Assembly: GCA_013396655.1 (NCBI GenBank)
Contig: WBMV01003161.1
Span: forward strand, 3,718,059-3,782,058
Length of the DNA stretch: 64,000 bases
Direction: 5' to 3'
From: Campylorhamphus procurvoides
Taxonomy: Eukaryota > Chordata > Aves > Passeriformes > Dendrocolaptidae
Position numbers and translations under genes: made by a program. The notes beneath the pieces were generated by a model, which was not told where the DNA came from, ran no database searches, and saw nothing but the letters and a program-made list of their open reading frames with translations. Position 1 is the first letter of the stretch, and every line of letters starts with the position of its first letter. Shown here in pieces: positions 1 through 12,245 of this stretch.

Positions 1-724
1 AGAAGCTAATTATATTTAGTTCTGTAATTATAACTTTAATTAAAATATAATGCAAAATATTTTATAAAGTGAATACAGTTCTGTGTAAGAAAATGGAACC
101 TTTAAGACAACTTACTCCTCAGACAAAAATTCATAATCATTTCAAGTGAACATTTTAACACACCTGTTTTAAAAATCTTTTCTAGGTAATTTTAATACAA
201 ATCCATCATAGAAATGCTCATTAGCATTAGATTTTATTTAAAACACAGTATCTTACCTTCCTGCCTCTATCCAGAAGTGTTTCTTAGTCTGTGTTAGGGA
301 TGTGTGTTTTATTCACTGTATTTAAACCACAGACACATTCCTTATTTTTACTTGCCTATTTCAGCCTACAGAACCCAATTTTTATTTAGAGCATAATTTC
401 AAAACACATTGTAAAGTATATCCACACAGCAGCTGCCTTCACCTGAGCAACACAGAAAGAGAGTGCCTCAGGCAGAGAGATCCAGGCACACACAGGGAAA
501 TTTGGGTCTGGCAATATAGAATGAGAACACTGACAAAATGACCTTTCAGTGATGTTTTCGGTGATGATGATTTAATAGCAAGAGAGTCTTCTAGGCTTGG
601 GTAAAATGAATTTGTCTTTAGGACTAAAAAAATAATTTTACAAATGATTTCTAACACACAGTCCCGCTCTACTCTACATTGCTATGGCCTCACCTCAAGT
701 GCTGGGGGCAATTTTGGGCACACA
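1..724. other. non-coding AT-rich sequence
   Basis: I see no gene, RNA or recognisable repeat here. The stretch is AT-rich with very few CpGs. A short open frame on the minus strand (439-657) has no domain, no splice context and no resemblance to a family I know, so I treat it as chance. It ends where the first CR1 copy begins. Confidence 0.6.
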
Positions 725-1195
725 GTATGAAAAAGACATTAAACTATAAGGGAACGCCCAAAGGAGGGGCATGAGGATGGTGAAGGGTCTGGGGGGGCTG
801 TATGAGGAGTGGCTGAGGGCACTTGGTCTGTTCAGTCTGGAGGAGACTGAGGGGAGACTTCACTGGGGTCTTCAACATCCTCACAAGGGGCAGCACCAAC
901 CTTTGCTCTCTGGTGAGCAGTGACAGGACCTGAGGGAATGGCCTGGAGTTGTGTCAGGGCAGGTTTAAGTTGGATATTGGAAAAAGTCTTTTTACCCAGA
1001 GGGTGGTCGGGCACTGACCAGGCTTCCCACGGCGGTGGGCACAGCACCAACCCTGACAGAGCTCCAGGAGTGTTTGGGCAACGCTCTCAGCCACAGGGTG
1101 GGATTCTTGGGGTGCCCTGTGCAGGGTCAGGCAGTGGACTCAGTGATCCTTGTGGATCCCTGCCAGCTCAGGATATAATTCACATATTCTGTGAA
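725..1195 (+). repeat. CR1 LINE, 3' end, 5'-truncated, sense orientation
   Basis: This is the 3' part of an avian Chicken Repeat 1 non-LTR retrotransposon, including remains of the end of the reverse-transcriptase ORF and the 3' UTR. Seen in order: a GGAGTGGCTGAGGGCACT block, GTCTGGAGGAGACTGAGG, GACAGGACCTGAGGGAATGG, TTAAGTTGGATATTGGAAAA, a TGGACTCAGTGATCCT block, and an end in CAGGATATAATTCACATATTCTGTGA. The last matches the family's short ATTCTGTGA-like terminal repeats. Severe 5' truncation is typical of CR1. The open frames at 832-1050 and 920-1255 are explained by this element and by its GC content and are not host genes. The copy is diverged and surely immobile. Boundaries are good to about 20 bp at the 3' end and less exact at the 5' end. 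Confidence 0.88.
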
Positions 1196-2646
1196 TTAGA
1201 GATTTTCAGTGCTAAGGAAAACTCCTTCTGTTCTTCTCAAGAGGATCAGATGTAATGAGAGTGAGTCAGTTACAGCAGTGTTAATTGAACAAAACAAGAG
1301 CTGGAAATAGAACAGTTTGAAGGAAATGCTGGATTGACATATGCTGTTTTCGTACATTTGTTGAACATTATTGAGCATTTCTAGTGCCGTAATCGGAGAG
1401 TAGGAAAATATCTGGGAGTGTTTATTTGATAGAGTTTACATTACACAGCCTGCAATACAGCTAGAGCAGCATTTTGTGATCTTTCTGATCATATAGTTGG
1501 GGAGGTTTCTCATCTTTGCCAAGGAACTTGTTATGATCCAAACTGGCCACTGAGTGACCAGAGCTGGTGTTTCAAAGTCTGTCTAATGAACCAGAAGCAC
1601 AGTGGCAATGACACCCCGATCCTTTGGGAGTGGATCACAGACTCTGGCACTGTTCCTGAACAGGCTGCAGAGCTGAGTCCTTTCCCGAGGCCATGGCAGT
1701 GGATGCTTTAACCTCCCACTGTCTCTACTTTGCTCTGCCTGCTGAATCAATTGGGGTGCTGGCCATTCATCCCCTACCCCATAAAGCCCTTTGTCCTTTG
1801 GGCCCTTTTTATGATGGAATTTCTTCATCTCAAGGAGAACAGCCAAAGACACTTGCTGAAGAGTTAGCTCACTTAATCCCTTTTTGGCAGGACTGGGCTC
1901 TGCAGTGACATTTCAATCACCCTGAGGATGTAATTTGTGCAAATCAGTAGTATTTCCACTGAAGTTATTGGAACTGCTGCCATGCCAAATCTAAAGTAAC
2001 CCTTTAATTTAAATAACGTTGGAATATGATTACTTACTACCATGTTTATAAAGACACAATATTGCTTTGTGCCTTTGATCCACAAATAAACTCATTGGAC
2101 TGAACAGGCTGAGCTGTCTTAAGGAAAGGTAAATTTTAGGGTGTTAAAAAACCCCTATGCTTTACCAATACACAATTGGGTTGAAAAGAATGTAATGTTT
2201 TGTTCTTTCCAGAAGAGATCAACCCCAGTGGCCCCCATTGCTGACCAGACTGAACTACAAGGACTGAGCATGATGAGCGAAGGGTCAGATGAGCATTTAC
2301 ATTGAGTTAGTTAATATAAAATTACTTATTGCATCTTTGTCGTGGGGAGATCGACTTCTCTAATACAGACAGGAATTTATGTTGGGTTTTTAAGTGGCTT
2401 TAGAGAATTAGGGACTCAGCTCCCATTAATTAAGTTTGGAGAAAGAAGTGGTTTATATTAATTTTTTTTCTGTTGGTACTGTAGTATAATGTAGAAACCA
2501 TCTGTGGGTGAAAATTTTCCTCTGCTGGGTATTATGGTTATGACTTGCAAAGGCCTTTCCAAGGTGTTTGCAACCAAAGTATCATCTCTAATCTAAATAT
2601 AATACAGTGTGAGATCTGCCAGAATCTGCTACACAACCATTTTCTC

Positions 2647-2661
2647 TTTTTTTTTTTTTTT
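2647..2661. repeat. poly-T run (15 T)
   Basis: An uninterrupted T homopolymer follows TTTCTC. It is low-complexity. It could be a remnant of a minus-strand poly(A) tail, but no flanking retrocopy is recognisable. Confidence 0.8.
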
Positions 2662-4228
2662 GCATCTTTCTCTGCTCTGATCATCTGCTTGTCTGGTTTA
2701 TGTAACTTCTACACTCTGCTGCAGGAATTAGCCTTTATGGTCTGTCTATACATTACCCAGAATAAAGGGGTGTTAATCTCAGTGGGGGCCTGTGGACAGT
2801 ATCATCCTGCAAGGAAGAATTTAATCTGTAACATATCTGACCCTGTTGTTTTCAATCCTTCTCTGCATCCACAGAAAAACTAATAACAAAGGGAAACAGA
2901 CTCGGTTGTCATAGAGGAGATGTGAATTCTTAAATAGCTGCCTGCTCTCTTTCATATTTTTAAGACTTAAAGGTTCATGTTTTTTTTCCCCCTGCCTGTG
3001 TTAAATGAAAACATCTTTACTTGATATTCATCATTCTACAATGGCCATTTTATCACCTAGACAACATGAATAAAAGTTATTATTCTTACTCATTAGTCAC
3101 TCAGTCAGGGAAAAGAGAAAAATGGAGCTTTTTAGAACATTTTACTTTTTTTGTCATTTTAGAGAAAATGACACTCCTAAATGATGGCCAGTCAAACCTA
3201 CAGAATCTATTAGTAACTTGATAATAAGTGTGAAGGGATGTTGGGACCCAAAGGAGTCTTAAAGTGGCATTTATCAGGCATGTCACATCATTGCTACTGG
3301 TAATAAAAGCATTTTTGTTTTATGCTGCAGCGTCTATTGAGAATAATATTTTTGTGCTATAGCCAAAAGTGATATTGCTACATTCATCACACTTTGATAT
3401 GGAATAGCCTAAAAGCACTGGAAATTGGCTGTCATTATTTGTTTCTTCCTTTTTATTTTTTTTTAATTCCCTAATCAAGGAGCCTTCTACAGTGATGGGA
3501 AAAGTTTTTCTTGTCTTCAACAGAGACACACAACAACTGTTACATTTCTCCATCCGAAATCTAACCCTTTGTTTATAGCACCATCTTCAACTTTGAGTGT
3601 CCTTTCAAGAAGAGCATTTATGGTTAACTCATTTCATTTTCACTTTGTCTTTCCCTATGAAAATAAGGTTCAGTGTGTTTGGTTTCCTGTCACAGTCTTT
3701 GCTGGCAGAACCTTCCCTGGCTGCAGTGACAATTCTGTATGTTTGGGAACTGTGAGATGGTGACTTTGGATATTGGCTCCCAAGTGTCAAAAATCAGAAA
3801 GTAATCAGTTGTCTATGAAAGTGATACAATTGTTTAGTTTCCCCTCTTTATTCAATATTTTAAAGAAGACAATTTGAAGAAGGACACAAGGTGAAACTAT
3901 GAAGATCCCTGTGCTACAGCACTGTTACAGACACCCCTGGTGAGGGGATAGTGTACACTGCTTATAGTGCTGAAAACTGTTTTCCCTGCTGGCATAGCTA
4001 CTGATGATAGAAACTAAACTCTTTTGAGGGGGATTCTTGAATTATATACATTTTTCCCCCCAGTCCTTAAAGACACATTTAGACCAAGTTCAATGTTTCA
4101 GTGTAGCTGTTGGCACTGTGGGAAACTACTACTGAGCCATGAACTCAGTCCATGACTGTGATCGACTCTCTTCTTCCTAAAAGGTGAAAAACGTACTGGC
4201 AGTAGTAACTAAATGTTAAAAATCAGAA

Positions 4229-4251
4229 AAACAAACAAACAGATAGACAAA
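4229..4251. repeat. short A-rich ACAA/GACA simple repeat
   Basis: Two to three units of ACAA run into AGATAGACAAAC. This is a minor low-complexity tract and I see no function. Confidence 0.6.
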
Positions 4252-5537
4252 CCCCACAGAGAAACCTAGAAGAGTCTTCCTTCTTTTCAGTTCCCTTCCT
4301 TGGTAGGAAAAATATCCATCAGTTGCTTTGGATTGATGGGTTAACCAGTCACGACCTTGTGCTCTGTATCCCCTTTACAGCTGCTGCAAATTTGCATGGG
4401 AAAGCTTGTGCAATTTCCTATGGAAATGTAAGGCTGGGGTAGACAAATGCATCACAGGAGCTCCTTTAATGGCAGAGAGGAAACATCCCATTTATCATAT
4501 TGAATTCTTTCCCTCAGATATTCATCATTTGCATGTAAAAATGCCGTGTGATTTTCTCCCTCATAAACCCGGTGCGATGTTTTCCTGTTTTCCTGTTGTT
4601 GTTATTTTGGTTTGGATTTAAATCTGTCACTTTTGAAAACTTATGCTTTGTAAGCCCCACTGCACTCTAGAAATAGGGAAGAAAAAAAAAAGGGATTTTG
4701 AAGGGAAGGGAAAGTGAAGATCCTCTTTGTTGGGTGTGCTTGTACAGCACAGCAGATCTTATAATTACTGGAGTCTGTTCTGGTGCTGGGGCTGCTCTTT
4801 GAAGCTGAGTTCTGTCCTGACCATTTTTTTCACACTACAGGATTTGTCATATTGACTGGCTCTGTTAAGATCTGGCATGTCTTATTAACACTCTTCAACA
4901 AAGCAACCCACTCTTTGTCTGAAACACATAGTCAGGCAAGTCTGTTTGAAAAGCTAGAGCCACCTTTGCACTTCTTAGGGGCACGATGGTGCCAACATTG
5001 TGAACAACTCTCTGCACTTCCCTCTCATTAATTTTACTCTGTCTTTATAATGTGCTGACATATCAGCTGACTCCATGGGACACTCAGTCCCATAAGAGTA
5101 TGATGCTATGACAACTTAGTGCAGGTTTTTAGAAGTTCATGCAGCCAGACAATAAAAAAAGGCATAACATGCAGAAACGTGAAAGAGCACCACAAATGCA
5201 GAAATGTTCTACCATTAATATGGATCCTCATTTAAAATGGATGAACAACTTATGCCTGTCTTTTCCTCTCGTCTTATGTAATTATTGCTGGGTTTTGCAC
5301 AGCAATTAAGAACTTGCAGATGAAGCAAACTGTCACTTTGAGGTCAAACATATCACACTTAGAGTATGGTGCTAAGGAATGGCCCGAAATATGTAAACTA
5401 ATTTGTAAATAACACTAATTTATTGAGCTCAAGAACTCTTTGTATGAAGCTGTTCAGTCTTCCTCAAGATACCACGTGCCTCAAACTACTGGCTGAAATA
5501 CCCATCTCTTGCAACAACCTGCAGAGCACAGTGAGAA

Positions 5538-5960
5538 ATCACAGAATCGCAGAATAGTTTGGGTTGGAAGGGACCTTTAGAGGCCATCTAGTCCAACCTC
5601 CTGCAGCGAGCAGGGGCATCTTCAGCTAGGTCAGGTTTCTCAGAGCCCTGTCCAACCTGACCTTAAATATCCACCTCCTCTCTGGGCAACCTGTGCCAGT
5701 GTTTCACCACCCTCATCACAAAAATTTGCTTCCTTCCATCTAGACTGAATCTACCCTTTTTTAGTTTAAAACTGTTAACCCCTTGTCCTGTTGCTACAAA
5801 CCCTATTGAAAAGTCTGTCCCAATCTTTCATCTAAGCCCCTCTAAGCACTGAAAGTCTGCAATAAGATGTTCCAGGAGTGTTCTCCAGGCTAAACAACTG
5901 CAAACCCTTCAGCCTTTCCTCACAAGGAATGTGTTCTGACTTTCTGAATGCCTTTGTGAA
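5538..5960 (-). repeat. CR1 LINE, 3' end, antisense orientation
   Basis: Read on the + strand this copy opens with TCACAGAATCGCAGAATAG, the reverse complement of the CR1 terminal repeats. It continues with GGGTTGGAAGGGACCTTTAG, a CATCTAGTCCAACCTCCTGC block, GCCCTGTCCAACCTGACCTT, and the C-rich CCCCTTGTCCTGTTGCTACA block. The element is therefore inserted on the minus strand and has lost its 5' part. Divergence is moderate and the right (5') boundary is uncertain, between about 5940 and 5995. Confidence 0.92.
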
Positions 5961-8900
5961 CAAACACTCATATCACCCTGCACAGACTTAATTTCTTCTG
6001 TTTTCTTTTCCCCAGCAGCATTTCTTTCTGAAGCTGTTTCTGGCAGAGATTGGTTTGTGTGGCCTTAGGGGGACTCTTTTGGGTGCTGTTTTATGCCAGT
6101 GGCTGTTTTCCTAAGCATTCCCTATCCCTTCCACTGGTAGTGTTTGCTGATTTATTTCTGTAAAGATAATGCATATACTAGCAGACAGTTCTGTAATAAT
6201 CATGTCTCAGCAGTTGTCTTCGGTCACCAGTAATGAGAAGAAAGGGATGAGCTCGAGAAAATGCTTTAATTAGTTCCTGTAGATCAGAACACTTCTCAGC
6301 TGAAATAAGCCATGTGTCTTCAGGGAGCTAATGTCAATGCACTGAAATGTGGGGGTTTTTGAGGAAGGAAATTGCAGTATGTTTTAATGGACAAGCCAAA
6401 ATAATTTTATTACACAAAACAAACAAACTGCAATAGACCAAGGAGAGGAAGTTCAGGGTTTGTATCAGAAAATTTCAAAATCAAATATGCTTGTACTTAC
6501 GTTATGTGTTTATAGCTCATATTTAGCTTGCTGTGTTCTGTGACTGCTTTTCAGACTGGGTTTCTTAAGCTGTTTGCAAAAATTGTTCTTTTGTTTATTT
6601 AGTCCTCAGTTTCTTTCTTGCTGGTTTCAAACATCACTCCCTCTCTTACTGGATTTGAATTAAGCAAATTGACCCACTTTTCCTTTTATTAGTATTTGCC
6701 CGCAGAGCTTGAGATATTTGCAAAGAGTCCATGAATATATTGTACAAGAAAATGCTGCTCCTATTCCAAGCAAAGACGATTTTTCTATGTGAGCACAGTG
6801 AAATTTCACCAGGAGCAAACCACAGATATCTTTCACTGAGACAGCTTGCCATTTGTTCAAGGAAACAGTTTGCAGCTTCTAAAATTCACTTCTTCCAGGA
6901 GCAGCTGCCTCAGTCCCCTCAGTGTGTTGTGGCGGGTAAGGTAGGTGTGTGTGCAGACACACATCTGGCATATACATGGACACACTTATCTACTTATCTT
7001 ACTTCTTATTTTTGACTAGATGTTTATTAACTACAACACAAGGTTTCCTAACCAAAGGGGAATGAAGGATATCACAGCTCATCAATTTATACTTATAGCT
7101 TATGACTGTATTTATCATCCCCCCTTACAAAGAGCATTCATTCATTTGGTAAGGAATGGAGCCAGATGCACTGTGTTCTGTTAAAGCTGGGAGTGTTAAA
7201 ATGTCCCTTATCCATAAAAAGAAAACTACTGAATGTTTTTGCATGTCCACCAGTTTGCTGCAGACTTGTATTACTTGTGAAATGTATGTGATGGCATTTC
7301 GGGGACAATCTTGCATGCAAGAAACTCAGCATTTCCATCTTGTCAAAGAGGCACATCTGCTGGTGACATTAACAGTGATGCATAAACCAGCAATGATAAA
7401 TTAGACATTGCACTCCCCAGCCTAACTCTGAGTGATTATGCTTTGAGAGACACCTCAATTTCTTCAGTTGTTTCTATAGCATCTTTGTGTTTGTGCATAC
7501 AGTCTGTGTGTGTGTAGCTCCAAATCAAAGCTGATGAAGGTGGGAGGAATATAGAAAGATGGAAGAGTAGCGTTTACAGGAAAAGAGCTGAAAAAAAGGA
7601 GATTTTCACTTATGTGGACAGGTGGATTGCTGTGGAAGGCAATATTTGATGGAAGACCCATGCAAATGTCAGGCAAGAAAGCAATACATTCTGACAGCTA
7701 TCAGAGATCTAGCAGAAAGATGCCTCTGAAAAGTAAAGTGAAGATCTACAGCAGCAAACATCTTCAGTGCTTCCTGTGCAGTGGAGATGTGGCAGGTAAG
7801 ACAGAGTAGAAATTGGATGATTTGGTACAACATTTCTGAAATCTGTCTGGAACTGAAAATCAGGGAGGGGTATTGTTAAGCAGATTTTTTTGCAGATCTG
7901 CCAACCATATATTTGAGCCAGACATCGTACAGAAAAGAAAAGATACAATTTCTAGTGAATTTATTGCTTTTCTATATTACTCAAAGCTTGAATAAGCAAG
8001 TTGTCAACTGTAGCTCACAGGAACAGCGAAGAAAAATGGAAGACAAGGCTATGACAGGTTGGGGTGCTGGGACTGAATACAGAAAGGGAGAACATCTGTG
8101 AGCTGAATGTGAACAGAGTCCAGGCAACTGAGATGCTAACATGTCACCTCCCAGTCTCTCTGCACAAAGGATCTTACCTGGTCAAAAATCATCTGGTCAC
8201 ACAGAAAAGTGCCCTATTACTGGAGAGTGGTTTGAAGAGGTGCAGTGTTACGACCTTTCTACTTGGGAAGACTGATACAGATACAGTAGCTCAAATAACC
8301 ACTGTTCCTACTGCTGCAATCATTCTTGTATCAAAAATAAATCAAGATTTGTGCTTATCTTCCTGGAGAACAGTTTATATTCTACTGGGAAGGCATCTGT
8401 AAATTAATCATGCTTCAAAGACCTTGTCCCCTTGTTTAGCCCATTCTCCTGGGTGAGCAACAGATGATATAATGCAGTCCCTGCGGTTTACAAAGGATCA
8501 GAGCCTGCTTTCTGAAATGTAGGAAGAGGGCAGTGTTTCTTTCAGTTCTAAGCTTGCCTTTTCAAGGAGGAAGGGGCAGTATGAGGGAACTATCTAAGAT
8601 GTTCATTTGAAGGAGGATTTTTATCCCACACAGAGATGCTTCGGATGGGATAAAGCATAAATTCTCAGTCTTGCTCACATAGGGAAATATCGCAACCACA
8701 GATTTAAGGGAGGAAGCGTGTATCGAGTTTAGGTGTGTTTCCTGGCACTTAGTTTTTATATGCACATAAATTTCTGTCTGCTTTGTGGGTAACTGCATCT
8801 ACCCATCTGATTAACCCTTGGAAAACTCTTGCCTGCAAGTGCAGCCAAGAGGATAATTATTTAGGGCAGCACTTCACATCAATTCTCTTGAGCCTGAGCA

Positions 8901-11824
8901 TGGACGGGTATTGTTTAGATACTAAGACTATACTACTAGATTATGTGAGATGTAAGCTACTCAGGAGTAAAGTCTCAAAGCATATGAGTATTTGAAAAAC
9001 TGATTCTAAGTATAATGCTCTGTTCCATCATGAGTCATCTGGGATATTTGGTAATATGAATGCCAAAACCCGAATATTCAGGTATTTTCCTTCTATTCCT
9101 GAACCTCTTCTCCTTTGAAAACCAGCGTTAAGACAGGTTGTGGATAGTTTTTTTGTCAGATGAGCTACCATGTTATTTATACTGCTTTATCCTGCCCGCT
9201 GTCCATCTAAATCATGCCTGACTTAGAGATCAGTGTTAAATAGTGTATTTTTATAACATAAATAGGAATGATTGCTATCTGGCCAAGTGGAACTGAAATC
9301 AAATCCCATAGTTTGTGATAATAGCTTCAGAGTGTGTCCTGAGGGCTGGTGAGCCACTGCAGCTCTATTGATTCCAGGATATTGCATACAAGTTCTTAAA
9401 ACGCGTTATTAAATACGATTTTCTTCCATTATTTGCTATAAGTGGGATGTGAAACACCCTACAAAATGCCAGGGTAGAAGGACAGCTGAGGAGGCAGAAG
9501 AACATGACAAAGGTCACTGTGATGCTGGTGATGCCCACCTTGAGCCCGCTTTGTGTGAAGTGCAGCCACAGCAGCTCACAGGGGGACCTCTCAATTTTGT
9601 TTCATGCCAAGTTCACACTCTGACTCTTTCTTAAGATTTTTAATCCTGCAATTTAAGGAAATGAATTTCAGCCACTGGCTTTTGCATTGCTTTCTAATAG
9701 CTGTAAAATTGCCCGGGTTCTTTGGAAATTGCCCAAGAAGCATGAACTACAACAGACCTTTGGAAAATATTGTTATAAGTTCCAGATGCTCTTAGGAGTG
9801 TTTCCAACAGCCTTCAGTGATAAAACCTGGAAGCTTTCCAAAACTAGGAAATGCATCTAATTCCCTCCAGGTCCAAGAGCTGCTACAGCCTCCCTTGCAG
9901 CCTTGAACCATAAGCACACTGTACTTTTGCTTGGTAACTCAGACTCTCCTTCAGCAGATGATCAGAATGTAATCACGTTAGCAGTGAATTTTACATTAAA
10001 GCAATCCCAAAAATACTACCAATCACTTTAAGTTTATGAACCACATCTCTCAGAAATGAACCTGAGTAACAGGAATTGTGTGAGAGTCAGATAATCCTTC
10101 CAGAAGCAGGGAGCTGTTCTAGCAATTGTTTTAAGCTGTTATTGTGGCATGAAAGCACTGCTTTAGCTGTCCAACAGTAACAAATGGGGCTTTTTCTTAC
10201 ACAGCGTTTCTTTTTCTGGCCATCACTTGATCAACTTTCTATTTGAATCTGATGCTGTGATGGTTTACCTCAGTTTTTCTCTTACTGCTTTTTAACCCTG
10301 AGGCATTTTATTTCATTTGCTTATATTCCTTATTACTTCCCTATTATGCATTTCCCATTATGATAATCACTATTGTTTTGAATGGTTCGTGATCTGAAAG
10401 ATACTGCAATTATTTTATCCACATGAATTTCAGCCTTGATGGGGTGCAGAGCAGGATTGCTATTGTGTACAATAAGAGGCCTTATATGTTAAATCCTTTC
10501 CTTTGACCTGTCCCATAGAGCATTCAAATCTAATAGTTGTAAAATATTTGGCTGTGAGCCCATGACTGAGTTTATCCTGGTTGGGAAGAGCTAACCAAAT
10601 CCACCTGCCCAGTCAAGGCATAGCTGGGGACAGTAATATCAACTCTTTAGGGATTTTTACTGTCACCTGCTTCCAGTAACTCATTGGTGCTTGGATTATT
10701 AGGCTTTGAAGCTGTGTATTCTGCTTGGGATTTAGGTTTTAAATATGGACAGTCTTCAAATGGAGTGTTAGACTGCACCAACAATGTTTTTCATCACACA
10801 AACTCTAAATTTTGTGTGTAAAGCTATATTTTCTTGCAATTTGTCTTCAGTGTTTGTGGTGACTGTAATGTCACCATCTGTTCAAGAAGAAACAGCTCAG
10901 ATGTGTCAGAGTGATTTAAACCCTATAATGTTCCCAAATTTCATATTATGATAGATCTATTTGTTTTCATTTAATAGATGTCTGTACTGGTTATTGTTCA
11001 TAGTCAAAATGCCCAATCATGAGTCATACACAAGAAACCCCAGACTGACTGGATCCTTGAGGTAGAATCTTCAAGGGAAGTTGAGGGCAGGGTTTTTTCA
11101 GACTTCAGTTTTCAATGTTTCTGAAATTAGCTCTAAAAATTACCTGCTTGTTTGGGGTGTCTTTAATAAAACCCTCCAGTTCAGAAGAGACATTTCCTTG
11201 GCTGATCATGTTCAATCTAGTCCTGCATTTCAGCCGTAGCAATCATGAATCTTGATGCTTTAGTAACTGTGATGCTTCTATTTCATTCTTGTCTGAGACA
11301 CTCCAGCAGAGACAGGATCGTACCAGGTTTAAGGTCTTACACCTTGGCACATGCAGTTTTCAAATCCAAGTTTTGTTGACTAAAAAATTTACTGTGCATA
11401 CTTATCTAGTGACTTTGGAGTCAGTGACCCCTTTGAAAAATTAATCATAGACTTTTTTTCCTCCAATAACTATCTCTATTCTTCAAATATTTATAATGGG
11501 AATTATTTAAAGGGGTCCCTTTATGTAAAGGGATATTTGCCAAACACTTTGCACAGGAAGCAGTGATTACAGGATCTATTTGCAAGTTGCTTGTATCTGT
11601 AAAAGAATCTGACAGGATTAATGTCCCCTTTTGAAACCAAACTGGAACCTACAAGGGGAACCAAATCTCACCATATTTTGGCAGGATCCTCTTCTGGCAT
11701 TCCGATCCATTAACCTGCAGTCTTACAGTTTCTAAACTCTTCTACTCATTCAGTGTCCAAAGCACATATGGGATTCCCTCTGCCTTGAAGAATCCTCTCC
11801 TTTGACAGTAAGAATTAGAATCTC
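5961..11824. other. non-coding sequence, no supported gene
   Basis: There is no exon, RNA gene or repeat I can support. Open frames such as 6731-7015, 7156-7404 and 8064-8402 (all +) have no recognisable domain. One minus-strand frame at 9368-9601 encodes a hydrophobic membrane-like stretch. It has no upstream acceptor and begins at a stop, so it is reported only as a weak lead. The frame ending at 7809 contains a GCAG|GTAAGA donor-like site, but its translation is not recognisable. Confidence 0.5.
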
Positions 11825-12245
11825 AAATCACAGAATGGTTTGGATTGGAAGGGACCTTAATGGCCATCTCATTCCAACCCCTTTGCCATGGGCAGGGATC
11901 TTCCACTAGCTCAGGGTGCTCCAAGCCCTGTCCAACCTGGCCTTGGACACTTCCAGGGATGGGGCATCCTCAGCACCTCTGAGTGACCTGTGCCAGGGCC
12001 TGCCCACCCTCACAGGGAAGAATTCATAATATCTTATCTAAACCTACCCTCCTTCAGTTTAAAGCCATTTCCCCTTGTCCTGTCACTCCCTGCCTGTGTC
12101 AAAAGTACCTCTCCATATTTCTCTTGCAGGCCCTTTAGGCACTGGAAGATTGGTTTAAGGTCTCTCCAGAACCTTCTCTTCCCTAGGCTGAAGAACCCCA
12201 ACAATCTCAGCTGAATGCCTTCCCTTGCCAAGGCTCCAGGGTTTG
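11825..12245 (-). repeat. CR1 LINE, 3' end, antisense orientation
   Basis: The + strand reads TCACAGAATGGTTTGGATTGG, then GAAGGGACCTTAATGGCCAT, CATTCCAACCCCTTTGCCAT, AAGCCCTGTCCAACCTGGCC, TTTCCCCTTGTCCTGTCACT, and a final block (CTTCCCTAGGCTGAAGAACC) equivalent to the CR1 'GTTCAGCCTGGAG' region. This is a typical 5'-truncated CR1 of about 420 bp on the minus strand. The open frames 11990-12214 and 12034-12249 lie inside it, and the minus-strand frame 12155-12520 starts in unique sequence and runs into it. All three are repeat-related or chance. Confidence 0.93.

Larger units (their letters stand above)
1196..5537. other. non-coding sequence, no gene seen
   Basis: This is intergenic or intronic DNA with no supported exon. 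Short frames (for example 2545-2883 and 4783-5031 on +) lack domains, splice context and coding character. Low-complexity spots include a run of 15 T at 2647-2661 and an ACAAACAAAC / GATAGACAAAC patch at 4229-4251. An octamer-like ATTTGCAT lies at 4527-4534 but is isolated. Confidence 0.55.

Noticed and set aside
7612..7809. Open frame ending near GCAG|GTAAGA, resembling an internal or first exon
   Set aside because: The donor-like site is good, but the translation is unrecognisable and there is no CpG island, TATA box or acceptor upstream. Such donor matches are common by chance.
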